From Bacteroides sp. (lineage in GTDB: Bacteria > Bacteroidota > Bacteroidia > Bacteroidales > Bacteroidaceae), in assembly GCA_019416685.1 (NCBI GenBank), contig DXWV01000082.1:47364-89854 (forward strand): a DNA stretch of 42,491 bases, given 5' to 3'. How positions within the stretch are numbered: position 1 is the stretch's first letter; each line of letters starts with the position of its first letter. Under the pieces are notes generated by a model that had not been told where the DNA came from, made no database searches, and saw only the letters and a list, made by a program, of their open reading frames with translations. A program made the position numbers and the translations under genes. Below, piece by piece: positions 16,113 through 24,829 of this stretch.

Positions 16113-17360
16113 ATGGAACTAAGAAGTTTATTTTTAGCAGGATTAGCAGTGATGGCTATGGCATCTTGCAGCAATGATGTAGAAGGTGTTGATAATAATG
16201 TAGAACCAATGAAAGATGCAAAAATGCAATTGGCTGTCACATTCCCTCAGGCAACAGCTACAAGAGCTGGCCTAACTAATGATCAGAAAGGAGAGCCATA
16301 TGAACAAAAGATCAATGATCTTACCATAATAGTAGTAAATGGAGCTTCTACAGTAAGAGAATACTATACGGCAGATCAATTAGTAGAAGGAAAAGAAGAT
16401 GGCACTCATAAAAATATGACCCCTGCATTCGACGTTCCTTCAGGAAGTGCAACTGTATATGCTTACGCAAACTATGGAGAGGGAACAATTACTACAACTA
16501 ATTACACTACATACGAAGAAAGTGCAACATATACAGGTTTATCTATAGATAACAACATTGCAAATGTAGTTGATGAGAACTTCCATATGAACGGTTCTAC
16601 ATCGAGTGTTACAATTACAGAAGGAATCACCAATTACGCACTGGTAAATATATCACGTGTAGCAGCTAAGATTACAGAAGCTACAGTAACCAAAGCATAT
16701 ACTCATGAAGGAAAATATGGTGATGACTTAACAATTACCCTGACAGATTATAGCTTGGTAAATCTGGATAAGAAAGCTAAAATATTGGCTGACGATACCG
16801 ATAACCGCATTGAAGCTGATTTCTATAACTATTATGCAGGTACTGAAAATACAAGTTGTGAAGATTTATTCACAAATAAACCTCATATCAGTATTGATGC
16901 TGAAAATACAACATCTTACTGTTTAGCAAATCAATCGTCAATCAAGACGCAGGTCATTTACAAAGCAAAAGCAACATTCAGCGGAAGCGTAACAGAAGCA
17001 GACGGAACATTCTATATTAGAAACAACAGAGATAATGTAGCAACAGTATATACCCTATCTCAATTGCAAGCAGCATTCCCTGGAGTATACAACGACTATA
17101 CAGCAGACACAACAATTGCAGATTGGGCAGCATTGGGTGTAAAGAAATACGCAGCCGGTGTTTGTTACTACAAACAAGATGTTACGACTGATGGCATAGC
17201 TAAGGTTCTACGTAACAACTACTATAAATTAAATGTAACGAATATCCGTGATTTAGGTGATCCGGAAATTGATATGCCAAACCCAGATCCATTGACTTTA
17301 TTGGAAGTTGAAGTAAAGGTTATGCCTTGGACTGTTTGGAATAACGATATCGAACTCTAA
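16113..17360 (+). CDS. Major fimbrillin, Mfa1/FimA-like lipoprotein
   Basis: A 415-residue fimbrial subunit. The lipoprotein signal ends in MAMASC (Cys19). The N-terminal fimbrillin domain contains the family pattern MQLAVTFPQATATRAG followed by INDLTIIVVNGAS. An arginine at residue 51 in TATRAG is where a trypsin-like protease would remove the propeptide, by analogy with gingipain processing of Porphyromonas fimbrillins. That cleavage frees the groove for donor-strand polymerisation. The C-terminal segment (LLEVEVKVMPWTVWNNDIEL) resembles the strand-donating tail of fimbrillins. It is first in the operon, with a long leader before it and a terminator-like hairpin after it, as expected for the most abundant subunit. 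The coding region is more A+T-rich than the DUF3868 gene. Confidence 0.85.
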   Translation: MELRSLFLAGLAVMAMASCSNDVEGVDNNVEPMKDAKMQLAVTFPQATATRAGLTNDQKGEPYEQKINDLTIIVVNGASTVREYYTADQLVEGKEDGTHKNMTPAFDVPSGSATVYAYANYGEGTITTTNYTTYEESATYTGLSIDNNIANVVDENFHMNGSTSSVTITEGITNYALVNISRVAAKITEATVTKAYTHEGKYGDDLTITLTDYSLVNLDKKAKILADDTDNRIEADFYNYYAGTENTSCEDLFTNKPHISIDAENTTSYCLANQSSIKTQVIYKAKATFSGSVTEADGTFYIRNNRDNVATVYTLSQLQAAFPGVYNDYTADTTIADWAALGVKKYAAGVCYYKQDVTTDGIAKVLRNNYYKLNVTNIRDLGDPEIDMPNPDPLTLLEVEVKVMPWTVWNNDIEL

Positions 17361-17384
17361 TTGCATCACACATAAACAAACTCC

Positions 17385-17437
17385 AGCGGGGGGGGGACAA
17401 GAGGTCCCTCCTCCTTCTTCCCCCCGCTTCTCTTTTT
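17385..17437 (+). terminator. Terminator/attenuator with G9 tract after major fimbrillin
   Basis: AGCGGGGGG (from 17385) pairs with CCCCCCGCT (17420-17428) and is followed by TCTCTTTTT. The 5' arm holds nine consecutive G bases. Because the next fimbrial gene follows 70 bases later in the same direction, partial read-through is likely. This would make the fimbrillin more abundant than the minor subunits. Confidence 0.7.
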
Positions 17438-17507
17438 CTCTCAAGGTCAATTAAGACCTCAGATCTCAAACAAGACAATAAGCTCATAGCAAAAAAATAA
17501 AGAAAGC

Positions 17508-18596
17508 ATGAAACGAATACTCACTACCATACAAAAAGAAGCAAACAAAATACTGCTACTAACAGTATTGGCTGGTGCAATGGCATCCTGTGATTCTATC
17601 CTGGACTTCGAAGAAGGCGATTGCAGCATCGAATACCGCGTAAAGTTTGTGTATGACAGAAACATGGCTTTCGAGGATGCTTTCGCAAAAGAAGTAAAAA
17701 CAGTAACATTATATGCCTTCGATGACGAAGGAAAATTTGTTTATCAGAAAACAGAAGAAGGTGAAGACAGATTAGGAACCGGAGAATACACGATGTCTGT
17801 AGACATCGAGCCGGGCGACTATCACCTCGTAACCTGGGCCGGACTGGATGACCAGTCTTTCGCCGTCCCTTTGATGACTGCCAACTCCAGAATTGAAGAC
17901 CTCACCGCATTGACTTTGCGTAACAAAGAATCTCAAACCCGTGCTGACGGCGAAGAAGGAAAATACATCGTAAAAGATCCGCTCTCGCCGCTCTGGCACG
18001 GAGAAGTTACCAAGCAATCATTCACTCGCAGCGGAAGACAGAATATCGTTACCGTTCCTTTGACAAAAAACACCAATACCATACGTGTTGTGATTGCACA
18101 AGTCAATCAAAATCCCGATAAACCTATCACCCGTGCCAACGCTATCAGTAAAGAACGGTTTTCGTATACCCTCTATGATGACAATGGCTGGATGAACTAC
18201 GATAATACACTACTGAAAGACAACCTGCTTACCTATCTCCCCTATGTCACAGAAGATACAAGCATAAAAACACGTGCGTTCAGTGCAGATGGTACCACAG
18301 AAAGTGAATATCCTGCGGCTGTAGCCGAAATTAGCGTAGGACGCCTGCTCAGTACCCAGAAGCCAGAACTGAAAATTGTAGACCAGCAAACAAACAAAAA
18401 TTTGCTTGCAAATGGTTCACTGATCGGATATCTGAGCTTACTTCAACCAAGCCAACTCAATATGCCCCTCGAAGAATATCTGGATCGCGAAGATAATTTC
18501 GGAATGATTTTCTTCGTCGACGAGAACATGACACTGATCAGTACAAAAATTCAGATCAATGACTGGATCGTGAACATTAACGACTTCGAACTCTAA
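17508..18596 (+). CDS. FimB/Mfa2-family fimbrial anchor subunit
   Basis: A 362-residue lipoprotein (lipobox GAMASC, Cys28). The mature N-terminus DCSIEYRVKFVYDRNMAFEDAF followed by VKTVTLYAFDDEGKFV is characteristic of FimB/Mfa2 proteins, which anchor fimbriae to the outer membrane and set their length. The family typically keeps an uncleaved lipid anchor and no donor-strand tail. Downstream come IEPGDYHLVTWAGLDD and a second sandwich domain. It ends WIVNINDFEL. It is 12 bases from the next subunit gene and expressed by read-through of the hairpin at 17385-17437 or from an unseen promoter. Confidence 0.87.
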   Translation: MKRILTTIQKEANKILLLTVLAGAMASCDSILDFEEGDCSIEYRVKFVYDRNMAFEDAFAKEVKTVTLYAFDDEGKFVYQKTEEGEDRLGTGEYTMSVDIEPGDYHLVTWAGLDDQSFAVPLMTANSRIEDLTALTLRNKESQTRADGEEGKYIVKDPLSPLWHGEVTKQSFTRSGRQNIVTVPLTKNTNTIRVVIAQVNQNPDKPITRANAISKERFSYTLYDDNGWMNYDNTLLKDNLLTYLPYVTEDTSIKTRAFSADGTTESEYPAAVAEISVGRLLSTQKPELKIVDQQTNKNLLANGSLIGYLSLLQPSQLNMPLEEYLDREDNFGMIFFVDENMTLISTKIQINDWIVNINDFEL

Positions 18597-18608
18597 AAGA
18601 ACAAAGTA

Positions 18609-19670
18609 ATGAGATATTCAAAATTAACATATTATCTGTTGGCATTCCTCTGTCTGGCTACTACATCCTGCATTCAGAATGAGTTGATAGAAGAGTACCC
18701 TACAGAACAAAAGAATCCGGTTCAGGTTCATCTCACGTTGAATATGCCACAGGCTACTTCAACTGACATTCAAGCCGGTACAGCAGGCGAACAGTATATA
18801 AATGATGTACATGTATATGTTTTCAGTCAAAATGGTTCTTTTATAGAAAAAGCCGGCAAAGTATATATCAGCGGAACAGATGGAAATGCTACCCGTACCA
18901 TCATTGGAGTACTGGAAAGTGATTACCAATATCAGACTAACGTAGAAATAATAGTACTTACTAATTTGACAGCAAGAGGTATAACGGCTCCGACTTCGGT
19001 AACAAACAAAAGTGCCTTATACAGCCAATTGAAATATACATATACTCCCGGACAGGATTGGATATTTCCAACGTTGAACGATAAAAAGTATATCCCGATG
19101 TGGGGTACCTGTTCTCTCGCTGCCATTCAGGAAAAAGATATCAATCAAGCAAGCTTATCACTCATACGAGCCATCGCAAAAGTAGACGTAGCACTGAACG
19201 ATGGAGCCGGGTTTGATCACTTCGAATTAAAAACAGTCAAAGTGTGTAATTACAATACAACAGGATATTGTACTCCTGTCAGTGATGAAACAATGGCTAC
19301 TCCTTCCATACCTCAAAATGTTTTAGTGCAAGAAAATATAGCATTCACAGCAACCACCGATGAGCAAAAAGCTGGCATACAAAATAAAATCTACATCCCC
19401 GAGTATAAAAATAAAGACGTAGACGACAGCTGGGTTTCCTATCTTGAGATAACAGGTGAACTGACAACATCACTCTCGGAAAAAATACAGAAGACATACA
19501 GAATAGATTTCAAGGTAAACGGCAAAGGAGATACCTTTGATATACTTCGAAACAATTGGTATAAATTCAATATCACAACTATAAGCCAGGATGTCAATGT
19601 AGAGACTCAATGTAGCTACAAAGTAGAAAGATGGGACTATATTAATGTAGATGTACCACCATTTAATTAA
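18609..19670 (+). CDS. Accessory fimbrial subunit (Mfa/Fim-like lipoprotein)
   Basis: A 353-residue lipoprotein with lipobox ATTSC (Cys21). The mature start VQVHLTLNMPQATSTDIQAG followed by INDVHVYVFSQNGSFIEKA matches the opening strands of fimbrillin-type domains. The C-terminus RNNWYKFNITTISQDVNVE has the NxWYxxNIT pattern typical of the last structural strands in these subunits. It probably occupies a minor position near the fimbrial tip, like FimC-type or Mfa3/Mfa4-type subunits. The exact equivalent cannot be assigned. The tip gene follows after 14 bases. Confidence 0.78.
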   Translation: MRYSKLTYYLLAFLCLATTSCIQNELIEEYPTEQKNPVQVHLTLNMPQATSTDIQAGTAGEQYINDVHVYVFSQNGSFIEKAGKVYISGTDGNATRTIIGVLESDYQYQTNVEIIVLTNLTARGITAPTSVTNKSALYSQLKYTYTPGQDWIFPTLNDKKYIPMWGTCSLAAIQEKDINQASLSLIRAIAKVDVALNDGAGFDHFELKTVKVCNYNTTGYCTPVSDETMATPSIPQNVLVQENIAFTATTDEQKAGIQNKIYIPEYKNKDVDDSWVSYLEITGELTTSLSEKIQKTYRIDFKVNGKGDTFDILRNNWYKFNITTISQDVNVETQCSYKVERWDYINVDVPPFN

Positions 19671-19684
19671 AGGAGAATTTACGC

Positions 19685-22492
19685 ATGAAAAAGCAAAACA
19701 ATATATTTGCATACGCAAAACAGACATTCAGCTTTATGCTGGCCATTCTTTTCTGTACAGCCTGTACAGACGAAACCTACCAGGACGAAAATCAAGTGGA
19801 AGAAGGGATACCGGTAGAAGTTGATTTTAAATTTCAAACATCCAATATTGATAAGGTCAATACCCGCTTAAGTGATGCCGGAGAATTTCAGGTAAATGAT
19901 TTATATCTACTTATCTTTGATTCGAATGGAAATATTAAGAACCGTTACTATTATGATGGGAATGCATTGACACATACCAACGGTAACCAGCAAAATCCAA
20001 CTAATGGTACAATAACCGGCATAAAAACCACCAGTGGAAAAAGTTATATTTATGGCATAGCCAATGTGGCCGACAATGAATTGGACAGAAAAGGTGAATT
20101 GAAAAGTAAATTGGATGGAGTTAGTTCTGTTAGTGATTTAAAAGAATTAGCGACAATTCTGAATAATGATGGTAACATAGCCCGCTCTTCCGCATCTTTA
20201 CTGATGAGTGGCAAGTTCCAGGCAACAAGTGCAAGTGCATCAGATAAAGAAGAAGGTATTTGCAACATACCCACCACCAATAAGGCACTAAATGGAACAT
20301 TACTTTTACGTCGTTCCGATTCACACATCACGTTTAATATTAATCTGGGAGAAAAAATAGAAAGTTTTGAATTTAAAAGCTGGCAGGTATTCAATGTGCC
20401 CACAAGTTCATACCTGATAGACCAAAGTAAGCAATATGTAGCTTCAGAATATAAAGATAGTGAATTACAAGCAACTTATAATAACGAAGGTAAACTTTAT
20501 GCTTTTAACTTCTATATGCAGGAGAACCTGAAAGAGGCCATTATAGAAGCAAAGGATAATACTACCCTCACTGCCTACAAAGACAGGGAAAAAGAATATA
20601 AGAATCCGGACGGTACTAACACTGGAGAATATAAGTTCGTAGAAAAGAATGCTACATATGTAGAGATCAAAGCAAGGATGAATATTAAAACAGAGTCTGA
20701 AGATGGAATAAGAACAGCTGATGTAAGATATATTATCCACTTAGGGGGAGTTGCTAATGATTTCACAGACTTCAAAAGCAAACGTAACAAGAAATACACC
20801 TACAATGTCACAATTAATGATGTAGAAAGTATCATTGTAGAAGTAGAAGATGGTGAAGATGCTCCAAATGCCCGTCCCGGAGTTGAAGGTGATGTAGTAG
20901 ATGCCACCACCAGCGTATACACATTGGATGCACATTACAATTGCTTCAATATAGGATTCACTTATGAAGATGTTGTAGAAAATTTGTCCTTCATCATTCA
21001 GTCTCCTTTCGCAGCGGATGCTGTATACAGTGTAAAAGGGAATATCGGAGCTTTAGATAATACTCCACAAGAAAATGGCGATTATAAATGGATACAACTT
21101 CAGAGAGCATCAGGAGAAAAAGTATTGTCTCGATATAAAGTTGATGATACCCCCTTTGACTTGTACCAATTGGTAGATGATATGAAAGAGCGAGGTAGAA
21201 AAGGAGATGGAAAGACGTATTATTACACAATTTTCATTAACGAGTATTATTATACAGAAGCACCGGCAAAAGCTAACTGGCCCGACAAAGACCATTTATG
21301 GAGATATTTTGTGAATCAGGATGATCGTAAATTAATGTTATTTTTATCCCCTAAAAGTAGTGCTGATAAAGAAAGTAGCTATTCTAAAGCTTCACATATG
21401 TTCAGGCAAAGATCTATCCAGACGTATTATAGTACCGAAGTACTAAATAGCGATGGAAATGCTTTAGGAATGGAACATGTGAATGAAACGGGAGCGCCCA
21501 ATTGGGGAGATGGTAACAGTAATGATCGTGGAAACGGATTTCTGAACACCAACAAATACTTCTTTACAACAACAAGTCATGATAACAGGACCTGGGAGTA
21601 TTTTGTGAACTATTCCGTATCTGATGAATTCAAATATACCTATAAAATGAAAGATGTTGCTGCAATAGCCGAGTGTCTGTCAAGAAACAGAGATGAAGAC
21701 GGAGATGGAAGAATCGATTTGGACGAATTGAAATGGTATTTGCCGGCAACAGATCAATTAGCATCCATGTTTTTGGGAGCCAAAAGTTTACCGTCACCAC
21801 TATTTGATGACAGATCTGTTAGTAGTGTGACGTATGATGATGGAAATAATCACTACATCACAAGTAATAAACAAAAGATATGGGCGGAAGAGGGGTGTTC
21901 ATTTGGAGGAATAAGCAACTATGGTTCAAAAAATTATCCCAAACTATTAAGATGTGTCCGCAATTTAGGATTATCAAATGAAGATGCAAAAAGTAAAGTA
22001 GTATCTCCGGCTTATACATACAATGCCAATAACAAGGTTTTCATCATGGACCAATTGACCAGCCAGAACAAAAGGATTGGCAAAACAACCGGCGAATTAG
22101 ATTTTCATGATAACTTTGATGATATCAACAGACCATACAAAGCTTTCCAAATGGCAAGTAGTTTTATTGGAGGACGAAATACTAATTGGTACACATTATT
22201 TGATATAGGAGTAAATCATTTAAGTAAATGTAAAGATCTCACAGAAGGTGGTCATAAATGGAGAGCCCCCAATCAACGTGAGTTTATGATTATGTTTCTT
22301 CAAAGTTCAAGTAATGTAATAAATAACAACAATAGAGGATTTACGCGTACCCATTGGAAATATAACGAAAGCAGGCATTTTGGACTTAATGGACCTCTTT
22401 TATTCTTAGATAATGATGGAAATTATGATAGAACCATACGTTGCGTACGTGATGTGGATGTAAATGCAAACGGAAGTATTATCAACGATTAA
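19685..22492 (+). CDS. Large fimbrial tip protein with EF-hand-like loop
   Basis: A 935-residue lipoprotein (lipobox FCTAC, Cys27). The N-terminal fimbrillin-like domain has VEVDFKFQTSNI and FQVNDLYLLIFDSNGNIKN. The middle and C-terminal regions resemble DUF4906-type Bacteroidales fimbrial tip proteins. The segment SRNRDEDGDGRIDLDELKWY contains a 12-residue loop D670-x-D-x-D-G-x-I-x-x-x-E681, a perfect EF-hand calcium-binding pattern, followed by the family signature WYLPATDQLASMFLGA. Near the end are MIMFLQ and RTIRCVRDVD. It is likely the adhesive tip. It is the last large structural gene of the operon and is A+T-rich. Its ligand is unknown. Confidence 0.8.
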   Translation: MKKQNNIFAYAKQTFSFMLAILFCTACTDETYQDENQVEEGIPVEVDFKFQTSNIDKVNTRLSDAGEFQVNDLYLLIFDSNGNIKNRYYYDGNALTHTNGNQQNPTNGTITGIKTTSGKSYIYGIANVADNELDRKGELKSKLDGVSSVSDLKELATILNNDGNIARSSASLLMSGKFQATSASASDKEEGICNIPTTNKALNGTLLLRRSDSHITFNINLGEKIESFEFKSWQVFNVPTSSYLIDQSKQYVASEYKDSELQATYNNEGKLYAFNFYMQENLKEAIIEAKDNTTLTAYKDREKEYKNPDGTNTGEYKFVEKNATYVEIKARMNIKTESEDGIRTADVRYIIHLGGVANDFTDFKSKRNKKYTYNVTINDVESIIVEVEDGEDAPNARPGVEGDVVDATTSVYTLDAHYNCFNIGFTYEDVVENLSFIIQSPFAADAVYSVKGNIGALDNTPQENGDYKWIQLQRASGEKVLSRYKVDDTPFDLYQLVDDMKERGRKGDGKTYYYTIFINEYYYTEAPAKANWPDKDHLWRYFVNQDDRKLMLFLSPKSSADKESSYSKASHMFRQRSIQTYYSTEVLNSDGNALGMEHVNETGAPNWGDGNSNDRGNGFLNTNKYFFTTTSHDNRTWEYFVNYSVSDEFKYTYKMKDVAAIAECLSRNRDEDGDGRIDLDELKWYLPATDQLASMFLGAKSLPSPLFDDRSVSSVTYDDGNNHYITSNKQKIWAEEGCSFGGISNYGSKNYPKLLRCVRNLGLSNEDAKSKVVSPAYTYNANNKVFIMDQLTSQNKRIGKTTGELDFHDNFDDINRPYKAFQMASSFIGGRNTNWYTLFDIGVNHLSKCKDLTEGGHKWRAPNQREFMIMFLQSSSNVINNNNRGFTRTHWKYNESRHFGLNGPLLFLDNDGNYDRTIRCVRDVDVNANGSIIND

Positions 22493-22510
22493 TCAATAAA
22501 ATACAATATT

Positions 22511-22780
22511 ATGGAAATGCTCGATATCTTAACTCGCGAATCAGAAAATACACAACAAGTGTATGTATACGAAGAAGAAGGTCATTGGTACGCTTACGAG
22601 CGTTCGGCACAGCTTGTAAAAAAAATCCTGAATGGTATTGTAAGAATCAAGCAATTTGTAAACAGTACATATGATATCATACTCGATCGTGTGGAAGTCG
22701 ATCTGGCAACACTTATCGAAAAGTGTCCCATTGTTCTGTGTTCTGATTCAGAAATAGTGATTGAATGTCCTGAAATATAA
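22511..22780 (+). CDS. Small acidic protein at end of fimbrial operon, unknown
   Basis: An 89-residue protein with no signal peptide, so probably cytoplasmic. I do not recognise the family. The N-terminal half has a strand-like VYVYEEEGHWYAYERSA motif. The middle is helical and basic (AQLVKKILNGIVRIKQFV). The C-terminal half is acidic with two Cys (KCPIVLCSDSEIVIECPEI has three in total). It starts 19 bases after the tip gene and ends at the operon terminator, so it is surely cotranscribed with the fimbrial subunits. A cytoplasmic member of a fimbrial structural operon is unusual and suggests a regulatory or feedback role (inference). Confidence 0.75.
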   Translation: MEMLDILTRESENTQQVYVYEEEGHWYAYERSAQLVKKILNGIVRIKQFVNSTYDIILDRVEVDLATLIEKCPIVLCSDSEIVIECPEI

Positions 22781-22847
22781 GATTATAGAAGAGGGATAAC
22801 ATCCCTTTTTAACAAGAATATATTGTTTGTTTTGTTTGTGTTCCTCA

Positions 22848-22901
22848 CCCCACTTACCAATACCGTCTGAGAAGATAGTGGTAAGTGGGTGGGGATTTTT
22901 T
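22848..22901. terminator. Bidirectional terminator between fimbrial operon and sensor genes
   Basis: CCCACTTACCA (22849-22859) pairs perfectly with TGGTAAGTGGG (22879-22889), extended by a bulged C-rich/G-rich base. ATTTTTTT follows on the plus strand and T-rich sequence is reached on the minus side. It lies between convergent genes; the sensor gene stop codon begins at its edge. Confidence 0.85.
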
Positions 22902-24829
22902 TATTTCTGCAATAGAGGAATAATCAAACAAACAGAAGCATCTTCCAACTTTATTTCATAATGTCCGCCAAAATGTTCTGCCAGTAACCGGTTCACCTGA
23001 TTAGCAATAATTATTTCTTGAGTTTGCTGCTCTGAAGTAAGCACAGAACCAATAACACAAATCCACAGACGATTCTCATTCTCCAAAAGCTCAATTTTTA
23101 AAGACATGTTTCCAGGAGAGGTTAAAATCAGATTATTAAAAATTTCTTGTAGACGGGCTACATCAACATGAGCAATAAATCCGGCAGTTTGAGGAACCGA
23201 AATTTCCAAACGTTCCCGAATATTGGCAGGTAATGTATCGATCAGGTTACGAATCACCATAAGTATATCCACATCTTCGTCTCTGTATTTCATCATCCCT
23301 GCTTCAAGTCTGGATAGATTAAGAATATTATTTATCAGCTCCATTAATTGGGTAGAAGTTTTATTTATAGATTCCGATAATTGCATCCGTTCTTCCGGAT
23401 CCGTCACAGCATCAGACGCCAATGCCATTGAACCATCCACCACTTTATTCATCGGAATGCTAATAGCAGAACTAATCGTAGACAGGAAAAGTTCTTTTGC
23501 AACATTGGCCTGTTCCATTTCTTTTGCCATACGGCGCATCTCATTTTCCGACTTTTTGAGATGAGCACGAACTCGATATGTATGAATAATAAAAAGAATA
23601 AGAATTATAAATACGACCAAAAGCAAAATAAGAAATACAAGCTGGGTATTACGACCTATTTTCTCTTTTTCAAGCAGAAGTTGGTCTGCATTATAATCTT
23701 TCTTCAGTTGTTGTGTCTGTTTATTAATAATAGATATTTTAATAGAATCACTTATAGTAAATGCTTGCTTATAGCAGGCTAAAGATTCATCCACATCTAA
23801 ATCGCGACATAACTTGGCTTTTTCAAAAACAAACAGACAATACATATCCGGAGAAAGGTGCTTAAACAGATTTATTATGTGCTCTACCTCAATCAATGCC
23901 TCATCCAAATGACTTGCCTGCATAAAATAAGTATACCGGGATTTATGATAATTATAATTATAGATTCCATATCCTTCTATGACATGCTGTTCTGCCAAAT
24001 GCAGATACTTTTCTGCTTGCTGCCAGTTTTCAGTAGCTGTATAATATGACAAGTAAGAAATATATGTCATCAATAACCATCCCCGTAATCTGGCTACTGA
24101 TGTAGGATCTTTTTTGATTATTTGATTTAAATAATCATCCAATGTCCTTGTCCATTTCAACCAATTGGGCTGATCTTCTAAAGATTGGTATACAGCAAGT
24201 AAAGTTCTTGCCGCCTCTATTATATAGCCCTCATCTCTCGCCTTTACCGCCACATCATAAGCCTTTTTCAACACTTCAACTGCTTCATGATGCCGATAAG
24301 TCACCTGATATGCATTAGAAAGACACATGTAGCCCAAAATAATACCAACTGTATTTTGTAAACTCTGAGCATCCTGTAACATTTTTTCCGCCTCTTTTTC
24401 CTCCCGTTCAAATTCTTCAGTAAGTTGCAACATATCAATCACACACCGTCTCCCCTGGAAAAGTTCATCATACAATTTCTCTTTTTTCGCCAAAGGTTCC
24501 AAACGTTTCATCCAGCGATTTACCTCCTGACAATCATAACGATTATATCCGATAATCATAAATGAGAGGTATGCTTTACAAATATATTCACTATTATTCA
24601 TTGCCTCAGCTTCTTTCAGCAATTTATTCGAATAATAGGTTTCTACCTGAAAATTTTTAGCGATACGCCTTAACTGATAAAGGATATCGAGTCGTGTAGT
24701 ATCATCCGGTGCCAGTTTACTCAATCGGTAAAGCAACATCTTCTTTGCGTCATCACTATCGGTTGCATATACATTTGCACAATAGCCCCAAAACAGTAAG
24801 CTTATAAATACGGCTATTATTTTTTTCAT
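22901..24829 (-). CDS. Membrane sensor with degenerate histidine-kinase domain
   Basis: A 642-residue protein: signal peptide (MKKIIAVFISLLFWGYC), helical TPR-like periplasmic region (about 25-385), one membrane helix near 395-416 (FLILLLVVFIILILFII), then a kinase-like region. The H-box region reads FLSTISSAISIPMNKV where a functional kinase has SHE-RTPMN. Ser454 replaces the phosphoacceptor His, and Ala and Ser replace the conserved Glu and Arg. The ATPase part also lacks the N-box Asn pair and the DxGxG and GxGLGL loops (ICVIGSVLTSEQ instead), ending HFGGHYEIKLED. It should therefore not bind ATP or autophosphorylate. Its start overlaps the upstream sensor gene by four bases (ATGA), so the two are translationally coupled and may form a heterodimer. 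A probable pseudokinase. Confidence 0.88.
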   Translation of the reverse strand: MKKIIAVFISLLFWGYCANVYATDSDDAKKMLLYRLSKLAPDDTTRLDILYQLRRIAKNFQVETYYSNKLLKEAEAMNNSEYICKAYLSFMIIGYNRYDCQEVNRWMKRLEPLAKKEKLYDELFQGRRCVIDMLQLTEEFEREEKEAEKMLQDAQSLQNTVGIILGYMCLSNAYQVTYRHHEAVEVLKKAYDVAVKARDEGYIIEAARTLLAVYQSLEDQPNWLKWTRTLDDYLNQIIKKDPTSVARLRGWLLMTYISYLSYYTATENWQQAEKYLHLAEQHVIEGYGIYNYNYHKSRYTYFMQASHLDEALIEVEHIINLFKHLSPDMYCLFVFEKAKLCRDLDVDESLACYKQAFTISDSIKISIINKQTQQLKKDYNADQLLLEKEKIGRNTQLVFLILLLVVFIILILFIIHTYRVRAHLKKSENEMRRMAKEMEQANVAKELFLSTISSAISIPMNKVVDGSMALASDAVTDPEERMQLSESINKTSTQLMELINNILNLSRLEAGMMKYRDEDVDILMVIRNLIDTLPANIRERLEISVPQTAGFIAHVDVARLQEIFNNLILTSPGNMSLKIELLENENRLWICVIGSVLTSEQQTQEIIIANQVNRLLAEHFGGHYEIKLEDASVCLIIPLLQK

